Translations under genes and position numbers: made by a program
Assembly (NCBI RefSeq): GCF_026153455.1
Contig: NZ_CP110629.1
Span: 1,364,001 to 1,428,000, forward strand
Length of the DNA stretch: 64,000 nucleotides
Direction of reading: 5' to 3'
Source: Marinimicrobium sp. C6131
GTDB taxonomy: Bacteria > Pseudomonadota > Gammaproteobacteria > Pseudomonadales > Cellvibrionaceae
Notes under the pieces: generated by a model
Databases searched by the model: none
Seen by the model: the letters and a program-made list of their open reading frames with translations, nothing else
Told to the model about the DNA's origin: nothing
Shown: in pieces, positions 43,296 through 50,737 of the stretch
How the letters are laid out: every line of letters starts with the position of its first letter
Position numbering within the stretch: position 1 is the stretch's first letter

Positions 43296-44234
43296 TCAGA
43301 GGTTCAAGTAGGCTTTCAGTCGCGCCTGAACCACGCGAGCCAGCTCGTCCGGCGCAAACTTGGACAGAAAGGCGTCGCAGCCGACTTTCTTCACCATCGC
43401 CTGATTGAACCCTCCGCTGAGCGAGGTGTGCATCACGACATGTAGATCGCTGAAATCCGTCGATTGACGGATTTCAGCGGTGAGTCGGTAACCGTCCATT
43501 TCCGGCATTTCCGCATCGGTGATCAACATGAGCACCTCATCGGACGCCCGTTTTCCCTGTGCGGCCCACGTCTCCAGCTGTCGCAACGCTTTGAGTCCGT
43601 CCTGAACCGCAATGAGCCCCAGCCCCAGTTCGTTCAGCGTCTCCCGCACCTGCGCGACAGCGGTTGCCGAGTCTTCGGCAAGCAGCACCTTCAGACCACG
43701 CGCCCGGGCTTCCCGCACCAGAGTCTGATCCAGAGTCTGCTCCGATACCGACGTATTGAGCTCTGCCACTTCGGCCAGAACCCGCTCGACGTCCAGAATC
43801 TCCACCAGGCGACCGTCCACACGGGTAATCGACGTCAGGAAGTGGCTGCGACCCGCCCCCTCCGGCGGTGGCAACACCTCTTCCCAGTTGAGATTGACAA
43901 TACGATCCACGGGCCCGGTCATGAACGCCTGAACCGAACGGTTGTACTCGGTGACGATCAGATTCTGCTCGGCGCCCTGAGGCAACGGTCGGGCACCAAT
44001 CGACGCGCTCAGGTCCAGCACCGGGATCGTCTGCCCGCGCCACTGGGTCACGCCGCACACCCGGGAGTGGCTGTGCGGCACCCGGCGCAACCGGGGCATT
44101 TTGATCACTTCCTGGACCTTGAAGACATTGATCGCGAACAGCTGTGCACTCCCCAACCGGAACAGCAATAGCTCCAGCCGGTTTTCCCCTACCAGACGGG
44201 TTCGCTGATCCACGGTACTGAGCAGGTTTGCCAT
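43296..44234 (-). CDS. cheV: CheV-type chemotaxis coupling protein
   Basis: ATG 44234 (MANLLSTVDQRTRLVG) gives 312 residues, the CheV length. N-terminal CheW-like domain (about 15-155) with LLFRLGSAQLFAINVFKVQEVI and GVTQWRGQTIPVLDL. C-terminal receiver domain (about 180-310) with acidic pair AEDS, phospho-acceptor in LITDAEMPEMDGY, HTS and the conserved Lys in LSKFAP, all intact. CheV couples receptors to CheA and can be phosphorylated. No other chemotaxis gene is in the window. It shares a 208-base divergent region with the EAL/HDOD gene, which contains a 12-bp inverted pair. Confidence 0.92.
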   Translation of the reverse strand: MANLLSTVDQRTRLVGENRLELLLFRLGSAQLFAINVFKVQEVIKMPRLRRVPHSHSRVCGVTQWRGQTIPVLDLSASIGARPLPQGAEQNLIVTEYNRSVQAFMTGPVDRIVNLNWEEVLPPPEGAGRSHFLTSITRVDGRLVEILDVERVLAEVAELNTSVSEQTLDQTLVREARARGLKVLLAEDSATAVAQVRETLNELGLGLIAVQDGLKALRQLETWAAQGKRASDEVLMLITDAEMPEMDGYRLTAEIRQSTDFSDLHVVMHTSLSGGFNQAMVKKVGCDAFLSKFAPDELARVVQARLKAYLNL

Positions 44235-44300
44235 AGTGAAATCCCCGATAGAAGGCGCGGCTGTTATTGTCTGAATGAATGTGCACCGGCGCCCGATACT

Positions 44301-44408
44301 GGCCAGTTTAGCAGAAATGGCGCAATATTCATCAATCTGATCCGGACGGTCACCCCGACTCCCGCTCCCCGCGATTGTATACAAGGACCGTACCGGGCTA
44401 AACTGGCC
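44301..44408. promoter_or_regulatory. 12-bp inverted pair in the cheV / EAL-HDOD promoter region
   Basis: GGCCAGTTTAGC at 44301-44312 and GCTAAACTGGCC at 44397-44408 are exact reverse complements 84 bases apart. Each places TAAACT, a plausible -10, upstream of the gene on its side. TTGTATACAA lies upstream of the right copy at 44374-44383, with TTGTAT 18 bases before TAAACT. A third TAAACTGGCC lies at 33855-33864 in front of another gene. Confidence 0.5.
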
Positions 44409-44442
44409 TACTGGTTCGATTTAAGGATAACGCAGTAGCCCC

Positions 44443-45672
44443 ATGTCTGAGCTCCTACCGCTGCTGGCGCGGCAACCCATTTTCAACCGATCCATGCAGG
44501 TCGTCGCGTACGAACTGCTGTGCCGCTCCGGCTCCGGAAACCTGGCCACCTTTTCCAGTGGCGATTCCGCCAGCTCTCAGGTGCTACTGCACACCTTCAC
44601 CGATCTCTCGCTCGAGAAGGTGGTTGGCAAGCTCAAGGCCTATATCAACTTCACCCGGACCCTCTTGATCACGCCTCCACCTTTTGACCGCCGTCAAATG
44701 GTGGTCGAGGTTCTGGAAGACCAGGTAGTCGATCAGGCACTACTGGCCGGATTGACGCAGTTGAGATCCGAGGGTTACACCATCGCCCTGGACGATTTCG
44801 TGCTGACCGAACAGACCCGCCCCCTGCTGGACCATGCCGACATCGTCAAACTCGACGTGCTCCAGCTGTCGGAAGCCGAGCTACTGGATCATATCGAACA
44901 ACTCAAACCTCTGGGCCTCACCCTGCTGGCCGAAAAGGTGGAAACCTACGAGATGCTCGAGCACTGCCGGGCCCTGGGGTTTGACCTGTTTCAGGGGTAT
45001 TTCCTTGCGCGTCCGAAAATCCTTTCCGGCCACAAGATCTCCGAGAGCAAACAGGCCGTATTGCAACTGCTCGCCGCCCTGCACGACCCCGATGTCTCCA
45101 TCCTGCGCGTCGAGCAACTGCTCTCTCAGGACCCGGTGCTGAGCTATAAACTGTTGCGCCTGGTCAATTCGGCCGCCTTTGCCCTGCCCCGAACCATTGA
45201 GTCTCTGCGCCAGGCCATTACTCTACTCGGCCTGGACATCATCAAGAACTGGGTCAACCTGTTGGCCATGGCAAATCTCGGCAATAAACCCACCGAACTG
45301 AGTGTGGCGGCTCTGACCCGCGCCCGCATGTGCGAGGCGCTCGCCAGTGCGATGCACAAGGAGGCCCGTCAGGACGCATTCTTTACCGTGGGATTGCTGT
45401 CCACACTGGATGCCTTCATGGATGTGCCTCTCGATGTGCTGCTGGGCAACCTGTCGCTGAGCCCGGAACTGAGTGAGGCCCTGCTGTTGCATCAGGGGCA
45501 CGAAGGCCGGATCCTGGACATTGTGGAACACTACGAGCGGGGTGCCTGGGAGACGATCGACTGGGGTTACCTGGACAGTGTGGGCATTACACCCAGTCAG
45601 TTGTCACAGGCGTATCTGGAAGCGCTTCAGTGGGTCTCGGACACCATGGACCAGATAGGAATGAGCCTCTGA
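44443..45672 (+). CDS. EAL/HDOD two-domain signalling protein (YuxH-like)
   Basis: 409 residues. The N-terminal half (about 1-200) is an EAL-fold domain whose catalytic motifs are altered: YELL replaces the EAL signature, while LDDF, VKLDVLQ, AEKVET and QGYFLARP keep the fold. The C-terminal half (about 205-400) is an HDOD domain with LRVEQLLSQDPVLSYKLLRLVNSAAF and SLRQAITLLGLDIIKNWV. Such proteins are not phosphodiesterases and are thought to act as scaffolds or sensors in c-di-GMP-linked pathways. Probable cytoplasmic. It ends eight bases before the convergent glutaredoxin-like gene. Confidence 0.92.
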   Translation: MSELLPLLARQPIFNRSMQVVAYELLCRSGSGNLATFSSGDSASSQVLLHTFTDLSLEKVVGKLKAYINFTRTLLITPPPFDRRQMVVEVLEDQVVDQALLAGLTQLRSEGYTIALDDFVLTEQTRPLLDHADIVKLDVLQLSEAELLDHIEQLKPLGLTLLAEKVETYEMLEHCRALGFDLFQGYFLARPKILSGHKISESKQAVLQLLAALHDPDVSILRVEQLLSQDPVLSYKLLRLVNSAAFALPRTIESLRQAITLLGLDIIKNWVNLLAMANLGNKPTELSVAALTRARMCEALASAMHKEARQDAFFTVGLLSTLDAFMDVPLDVLLGNLSLSPELSEALLLHQGHEGRILDIVEHYERGAWETIDWGYLDSVGITPSQLSQAYLEALQWVSDTMDQIGMSL

Positions 45673-45680
45673 CAGGGGGC

Positions 45681-45926
45681 CTAATCGTCCAACAGCCCGA
45701 CGACCTCTTTTGAGGTGAAAGGCCACCCCAACTCCGCGCCGGAGTCGGACCGGGCCACCACCGGAATCCGGGTCCCGTAACGGGCCATCAAAGTGTCCGA
45801 GTCGGCAATATCCACCTCTTCCAGGCGCCACCCGCTCTGCGTCAACGCAGGCCAAAGCTCATCCTTGGCCCGCTCGCACAGATGACAGCCCAGTGTGGTG
45901 TACAGGATCAGAGCCGATTCCGCCAA
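45681..45926 (-). CDS. glutaredoxin-like protein (DUF836 family)
   Basis: 81 residues. Thioredoxin-fold with the redox motif CHLC at residues 14-17 (LYTTLGCHLCERAKDEL), a cis-Pro region in IPVVAR, and a short C-terminus WPFTSKEVVGLLDD. It is the last gene of the minus-strand signalling series and starts directly at the DUF5610 stop with no gap, which suggests coupled translation. The substrate is unknown. Confidence 0.9.
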   Translation of the reverse strand: MAESALILYTTLGCHLCERAKDELWPALTQSGWRLEEVDIADSDTLMARYGTRIPVVARSDSGAELGWPFTSKEVVGLLDD

Positions 45927-47195
45927 TCAGGCCTCCCGAGGAGCGTCACCGGTTTCGGCGGCATTACGCTGAGCGCGATCAGCGCCCCCCGAGTCCGTCG
46001 TCAATGCCTCCAGCATGTCTGCCATGAACGCCCGCAGGCTCTGGGCTTGCCGATTCTCGCTCTGATCCGGGGACACCATGCGCTCAGCGAGCGCCAATAC
46101 CAGAGGCTCCGGCCGCTCGGCCACCCGGGATGCATCGGCAAGTGCCGACTCCAGCCCCCGCAGAAACTGTCCCAGCGGTGCCAACCGCTCCTGAAGTGCG
46201 GGACCTTGTTCCGGCGCACCCGCAGCGCGGCCATAGGTCTCGCTGACCTGCCGGATCGACGATTGACTCAGGCTCAATGAAAAGCCGGCAACCTGCTCAC
46301 GGTCATAACCCAGCGCCATGGCCGAATCCAGCGCGCCTTCCAGGTCACCGGTGAAAAACTGCTCGGCCAGCCGATCGACACCGCCCAGCAGGGATTCGAT
46401 GGCAGACCGCTCATCGGCATTCAGGTCCCCTTGCACGGACCAGCTCAGCGACCGGCTGGCAGACGCCGAAAGGGATGAGCCGCCCTCACCCGAACCACTG
46501 AGCGACACCCCGGCGCTGCTGTCGGCCTGGATGGTGACCCGATCCCCCTCCGCCGTCATCAGTTCGAAACTGAACCGGGTGGCGCGAGCTTCTCCGTACT
46601 CATAGGCATGCGGTTCACCGGAGCGGGAAACCGCCTTGCCATCATCAGAGGGTTCATCCGATGCGCCCCGTTCAAGCTGCTGTTCGAGGATCCGCTGCCG
46701 AAGCACATCGATGCCGGTCAGCACCCGATCACGGGTATCGTCAATGTCGGCCTGAATTTCCGGGGAGAAGCTAGCCAGCGCCTCCAACTGCTTCTGCGCC
46801 TCGGCGAAGCCCTTTTCAAAGCCGGCCAACCCCGCATCCAGCCGCGCCTGAAGCTGTGCTTCGGTCGCGCCCTCCGCCGCGTCCTTGAGCAGTCGACGCT
46901 CAATGAAGCCGAGTATGTTACCGGCGACTTTCTCAGCGCTCAGCGGCTCAAAGCGGTCGAAGGCCCGGGCAGCACCGCCCCGCTTGGACGCCAGTTTTTC
47001 ATACCCCATGGCCAGGGTCTGCTCGATGGTCTGAAACGCCTTCTGGCGACGTTCCTCCAGACTGGAGGTCTCGGCACCCGGAGAGCGTTCCGAGGCCGTT
47101 GCTCTCTGAGAAGCAGCCCCAGCATTGCGCCCGGACTGCTCGGGGAGAAGATTCGCCGGACGACCGGAGGGACTGTGAATTGAGGCAATGGGCAT
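45927..47195 (-). CDS. DUF5610 domain protein of unknown function
   Basis: 422 residues, acidic, without signal peptide or membrane helix. The N-terminal 45 residues are low-complexity (Ser/Ala/Arg). Residues about 48-160 form the DUF5610-like helical part (RRQKAFQTIEQTLAMGYEKLA, KVAGNILGFIERRLLKDAA). The middle (about 200-265) is Ser/Gly-rich (SSAGVSLSGSGEGGSSLSASASRSLSWSVQ) and the end helical. I know such proteins only as uncharacterised ones in marine gammaproteobacteria. It sits between the FHA and glutaredoxin genes on the same strand. Confidence 0.8.
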   Translation of the reverse strand: MPIASIHSPSGRPANLLPEQSGRNAGAASQRATASERSPGAETSSLEERRQKAFQTIEQTLAMGYEKLASKRGGAARAFDRFEPLSAEKVAGNILGFIERRLLKDAAEGATEAQLQARLDAGLAGFEKGFAEAQKQLEALASFSPEIQADIDDTRDRVLTGIDVLRQRILEQQLERGASDEPSDDGKAVSRSGEPHAYEYGEARATRFSFELMTAEGDRVTIQADSSAGVSLSGSGEGGSSLSASASRSLSWSVQGDLNADERSAIESLLGGVDRLAEQFFTGDLEGALDSAMALGYDREQVAGFSLSLSQSSIRQVSETYGRAAGAPEQGPALQERLAPLGQFLRGLESALADASRVAERPEPLVLALAERMVSPDQSENRQAQSLRAFMADMLEALTTDSGGADRAQRNAAETGDAPREA

Positions 47196-47269
47196 TGTGC
47201 ACCTCCCGGGAGGCGAGTGAATTTACGATACGCTCTCTGGTTATCGGCCGACGCAGGCGGACCTTTAGA

Positions 47270-48127
47270 TTATTTTTTAACCAGCCACACGACAACCACG
47301 GCGGCCAGTAGCCCGAGCAGCACCAATCCTCCGACCCAGCCCCGCTGGCGGGTGGTCCGCTCGGAGCCGGCGGTCGACGCCGTCGGCTGAGACTGAACCG
47401 TCTGAGGTTCCGCGGCCGCCTCCCGTCGAGTCGCCCCGTCCACTCTGGGTTTCTGCGCGGGCGCCTTTGGTGAGGGCGCCCTGGTCGGGGCAGTGCTGCG
47501 CACGGTGGTTTTCCCGAGATCATCGGAGGGGCCGATGACGCCGAAGCTCAGAGTATCAAAACGCAGCTCATCCCCCCGACGAACCCTTGCTTCAGTCACC
47601 CGCTCGCCATTGAGAAAGGTCCCATTGGATGAGCCCAGATCTTTCACGTACAACAGACCGTCCAGAATCTGGAGCTGTGCGTGCCGGCGCGACAGGTGCG
47701 CCACGGCCAGATGGATATCACACTCACTGGAGCGCCCCACCACTGTGGTCTCGGCCAGCGGAAATACCCGGGATCCAAGGGCCGCGCTGTTGGGTTTCAG
47801 GCTCCACTCGGTGAGCGCAGTCTGCGGTTGCCCGACATCCTTTTTCGGATCAATGATTTCCAGCTCCAGATCTCCCAGGGTTATCCGATCACCCTCCTGA
47901 AGCCGGCACCGGTCTTCAATGGTTTTGCCGTTCACCTGCAACCGGTGCTCTGGTGCACGGTTTTTGAGGATGAGGCGGTCGGCACGGACACCGATCACAA
48001 ACTGCAGACTGGCCACGGCGGCGTGATCCAGTATCAGGTCGTTGGAGGCAGAGCGCCCCACTTTGACTCCCGGTTCTACCAGCCACACTGACTGGTGTTT
48101 ATTATGTCGGGCTCGAAGTTTCAGCAT
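47270..48127 (-). CDS. tail-anchored tandem FHA-domain protein
   Basis: 285 residues. FHA1 (about 5-92) keeps the GR of the first loop (VGRSASNDLIL, 23-33) but lacks the SxxH phosphothreonine-binding element, so it looks degenerate. FHA2 (about 110-198) is canonical: VGRSSECDIHL with GR at 131-132, SRRHAQL with Ser146 and His149, and SSNGTFLNG at 166-174. A Pro/Ala/Thr-rich linker leads to one C-terminal membrane helix (about 263-283, VGGLVLLGLLAAVVVVWLVKK), making it a tail-anchored protein facing the cytoplasm. FHA domains bind phosphothreonine; no Ser/Thr kinase is in the window. Confidence 0.9.
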   Translation of the reverse strand: MLKLRARHNKHQSVWLVEPGVKVGRSASNDLILDHAAVASLQFVIGVRADRLILKNRAPEHRLQVNGKTIEDRCRLQEGDRITLGDLELEIIDPKKDVGQPQTALTEWSLKPNSAALGSRVFPLAETTVVGRSSECDIHLAVAHLSRRHAQLQILDGLLYVKDLGSSNGTFLNGERVTEARVRRGDELRFDTLSFGVIGPSDDLGKTTVRSTAPTRAPSPKAPAQKPRVDGATRREAAAEPQTVQSQPTASTAGSERTTRQRGWVGGLVLLGLLAAVVVVWLVKK

Positions 48128-48169
48128 AATTATTATGGGTTGCCTGTTAAGGGTTTCAGTGCCCGGCCA

Positions 48170-48862
48170 TCACGGCAGGGTCAAGGTAAGAATGCCACCG
48201 CCGAGTGGGCCGTGATTCGCCAATTCAAGACTGCCACGGGTGCCGCGCGCGCGATGCAACTGCACGATTCGGGAGGCAAACAACAACCCCAGATTCGTGC
48301 TGCCACTGGAAAATGACACTCCCGCGTTCATTTCCAGAGGGGCATCCAGCATCGACTGGGGATAACCCTGCCCGTCATCAGCAATTCGGATATCCAGCCC
48401 CCGGTCCGTCACCTCGGCGCTGATCATCAATTGTGAGCGCGAGTAACGGGCACAATTTACCAGAATATTGTTGATCACGCCGCCAAGCAACTCGCTGTCA
48501 AAGTACCATTTGAGATCCGGATCACAGTTTACCGTCACCTCCAGATCCCGTGCCTGAAACAGCACGTCATTCCGGTCAACCTGGTCCTCCAGCAGATCCA
48601 TCACATGGTGCTCATCAATCTGAACCCGCAACGATTCGTGCTGCATGCGGTAAAGTGTCAACAACTGGACCAGTTCGCTGTTGATTCTGGACGCCTCATA
48701 ACCAAGCACTGAAAAGGTTTTTCGCTGAGCATCATTCTCGGGAGGGCTGTCCGCCAGCATGGACTCCAGGGTGTGCAACAGCATTCCCAGCGAGTTTTTC
48801 ATGTCGTGAACGCTGGACGCCAATACAAAGCTGAAATCCAGGCCGCTGTCTTGTTCGTCCAT
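48170..48862 (-). CDS. sensor-less histidine kinase
   Basis: ATG 48862 (MDEQDSGLDFSFVLASSVHDMKNSLG) follows AGGGGAGC and is preferred over 48898. 230 residues with no membrane helix and no sensor domain. The phospho-acceptor His19 is in HDMKNSL; the ATPase domain has N box NNILVNCARYS (131-141), D box ADDGQGYP (161-168) and GSTNLGLLFASRI. It starts 54 bases after the response regulator gene and is 42 bases before the FHA gene, so it probably phosphorylates that regulator. The input must come from a partner or cytoplasmic signal. Confidence 0.9.
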   Translation of the reverse strand: MDEQDSGLDFSFVLASSVHDMKNSLGMLLHTLESMLADSPPENDAQRKTFSVLGYEASRINSELVQLLTLYRMQHESLRVQIDEHHVMDLLEDQVDRNDVLFQARDLEVTVNCDPDLKWYFDSELLGGVINNILVNCARYSRSQLMISAEVTDRGLDIRIADDGQGYPQSMLDAPLEMNAGVSFSSGSTNLGLLFASRIVQLHRARGTRGSLELANHGPLGGGILTLTLP

Positions 48863-48916
48863 TGTGCTCCCCTTATGGGTATTCAGGGTATGATTCACCG
48901 ATGATACTCCCCGCTA

Positions 48917-50560
48917 TCAACTACTGGTTTTGGCTTTGTGTTCAGCTTGTCGATACAGATCCTGAAGCTGCCTAAAGCGACGGAATTGCTCGTGGCTGGG
49001 CAGAATGGTGTCCGTCACAAACTGGAGGGTCGCATCCACCTTGGCGAGGTCGGTTCCATTGGCATCTTCGCGGTCTATTTTGTCCAGCAACGCCTGGGCG
49101 AGATTCAGACGCACCCCGATGTGCCGGGGAAATTTGCGCAACGCCTCATCGAAACAATCGATCGCCTCGCGGTACTGCTGCTGCTCATAGAAGCTGATGC
49201 CCCGTTGATTGATCTCGGCCACCAGTTGACGGTTCTTATGGCTGACCGGCTCCTCGAGCAGCCGGTCAATTTTTTCCAGATCGCGCTCCTGCCCCGCATG
49301 CAGTGACGTCAACTCCTGAAGCAGCTCACTGGCCTCTGTAGTCCGGCCTGTAGCGCGATAGGTCTTGGCCAGTTCCAGCGACGCGTCCAGATCGAGAACC
49401 AGGCCTTCCTCGGCCAGCAGGGTCTGTGTCTGTTCAAGCAATTGCTCAGACAGTCTCTTGTCCCCCTGCCCCGCGGCAATCTGGGCCTCGATCAACAGTG
49501 CTTCCGCCTTCCGGTCCGTCTGTTTGCCAAACCGCTGTTCGTAATCACTCAGGGTTTTCAGCGCGTCTCTGGCATGATGTTTGGCCAGCGTCTTGTCTTC
49601 GGCAAACAGCGTCGCTGTCGCGCGGGCAAAGTCCAGATGAACCTCGGCCCGGTCATACACCGAGTTCTCACCCAGACGGACCGCCTTGCGATACGCCGTT
49701 GCCGCCGTGGCCACATCGTGGTTCTCCATCGCCGTTTCGGCCAGCGCCTGCTGTCGCCGGATGGCCAGCGGAGAGACCTCGACAGCGTGCTCCAGCACTT
49801 TCTGCAGACGGTCCCGGGCACCCTGCTCGCGGCATATCCGAGCCTGGAGGTCATACGCCTTCATGAACAACGGATGCTCCTGGATGGTTTCCTCCAACCA
49901 CTGTTGCGCCCCCAGTAAATCCCCGCGAGCACGTTTGACCTCGGCCATGCCGACCATCGCCCAGTCCAGAGAGCGATGCTCAAGCACCTCGCGATAGAGC
50001 GCCTCGGCGGCGTCGATATCCTCCATTTCGAGGTACAGTTGGCCGAGCATTTTCTGGCAGTGGGCCGCAAACCGCCCATCGGAGGCCACTTCCTTGCGAC
50101 ACAACTGAATGGCAACGTCAAACTGTTTGCCGTTGATCGCCCGGTAGATGGGCGTCAGTTTGTCGCGCCGGGCCATCAGACGATCCAGCCGCCGCTGCAA
50201 GGATCGGGTGGTAATCGGTTTGGCCAGGTATTCGTCCGGCTCCGAATCGTAAGCCGCCATGACCATGCTGCGGCTGGATTCCGCTGAAATCAGGATAAAG
50301 ACGGCGGTCGGCTCAAGAATTTTGTGGTGCCGCAAGTCCTCGAGAACCTGTTGCCCCGTCTTGCCTCTCCCCAGATTATGATCACACAGGATCAGGTCAT
50401 ACATTTTTGCCTTGCACAGGCGCAACGCTTCGGCGCCGTTGCTCGCGGTATCAATCGCATTCACGCCCATTTCCTGAAGCATTTTACTGACGGTCATGCG
50501 AAAGCTGTCAAAGTCGTCCACAATCAGCGCGTGCAGATTTTTGTAGCCCGCATAGGCCAT
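48917..50560 (-). CDS. response regulator with long TPR-like C-terminus
   Basis: 547 residues from ATG 50560 (MAYAGYKNLHALIVDDFDSF). Receiver domain about 8-130 with Asp15-Asp16, phospho-acceptor Asp60 (ILCDHNLGRGKTG), Ser92 and Lys114, all intact. Residues about 140-545 are repeated helix pairs of TPR type (for example HCQKMLGQLYLEMEDIDAAEALYREVLE; YEQQQYREAIDCFDEALRKFP), with no DNA-binding or enzymatic output domain. It probably works by protein-protein contact. It is the first gene of the RR-HK-FHA-DUF5610-glutaredoxin series. Similar RR-TPR proteins occur in other gammaproteobacteria without known output. Confidence 0.92.
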   Translation of the reverse strand: MAYAGYKNLHALIVDDFDSFRMTVSKMLQEMGVNAIDTASNGAEALRLCKAKMYDLILCDHNLGRGKTGQQVLEDLRHHKILEPTAVFILISAESSRSMVMAAYDSEPDEYLAKPITTRSLQRRLDRLMARRDKLTPIYRAINGKQFDVAIQLCRKEVASDGRFAAHCQKMLGQLYLEMEDIDAAEALYREVLEHRSLDWAMVGMAEVKRARGDLLGAQQWLEETIQEHPLFMKAYDLQARICREQGARDRLQKVLEHAVEVSPLAIRRQQALAETAMENHDVATAATAYRKAVRLGENSVYDRAEVHLDFARATATLFAEDKTLAKHHARDALKTLSDYEQRFGKQTDRKAEALLIEAQIAAGQGDKRLSEQLLEQTQTLLAEEGLVLDLDASLELAKTYRATGRTTEASELLQELTSLHAGQERDLEKIDRLLEEPVSHKNRQLVAEINQRGISFYEQQQYREAIDCFDEALRKFPRHIGVRLNLAQALLDKIDREDANGTDLAKVDATLQFVTDTILPSHEQFRRFRQLQDLYRQAEHKAKTSS

Positions 50561-50737
50561 AGGGAGTCTCCGGAACCAAGTCATACAGGGCAATCAATGC
50601 CTGTCCACAGAATAGCGTATTTGTTGGGGAGGGAACAGAAAATCAAGAAAATTCAAAGGCCTGCGCAGACCCCTTGAGGCCTTGCCCCGGGGCGTCAGTG
50701 TGGATGGTCCCGCTCTGTCAGTGGCCGGCTCCAGCCA

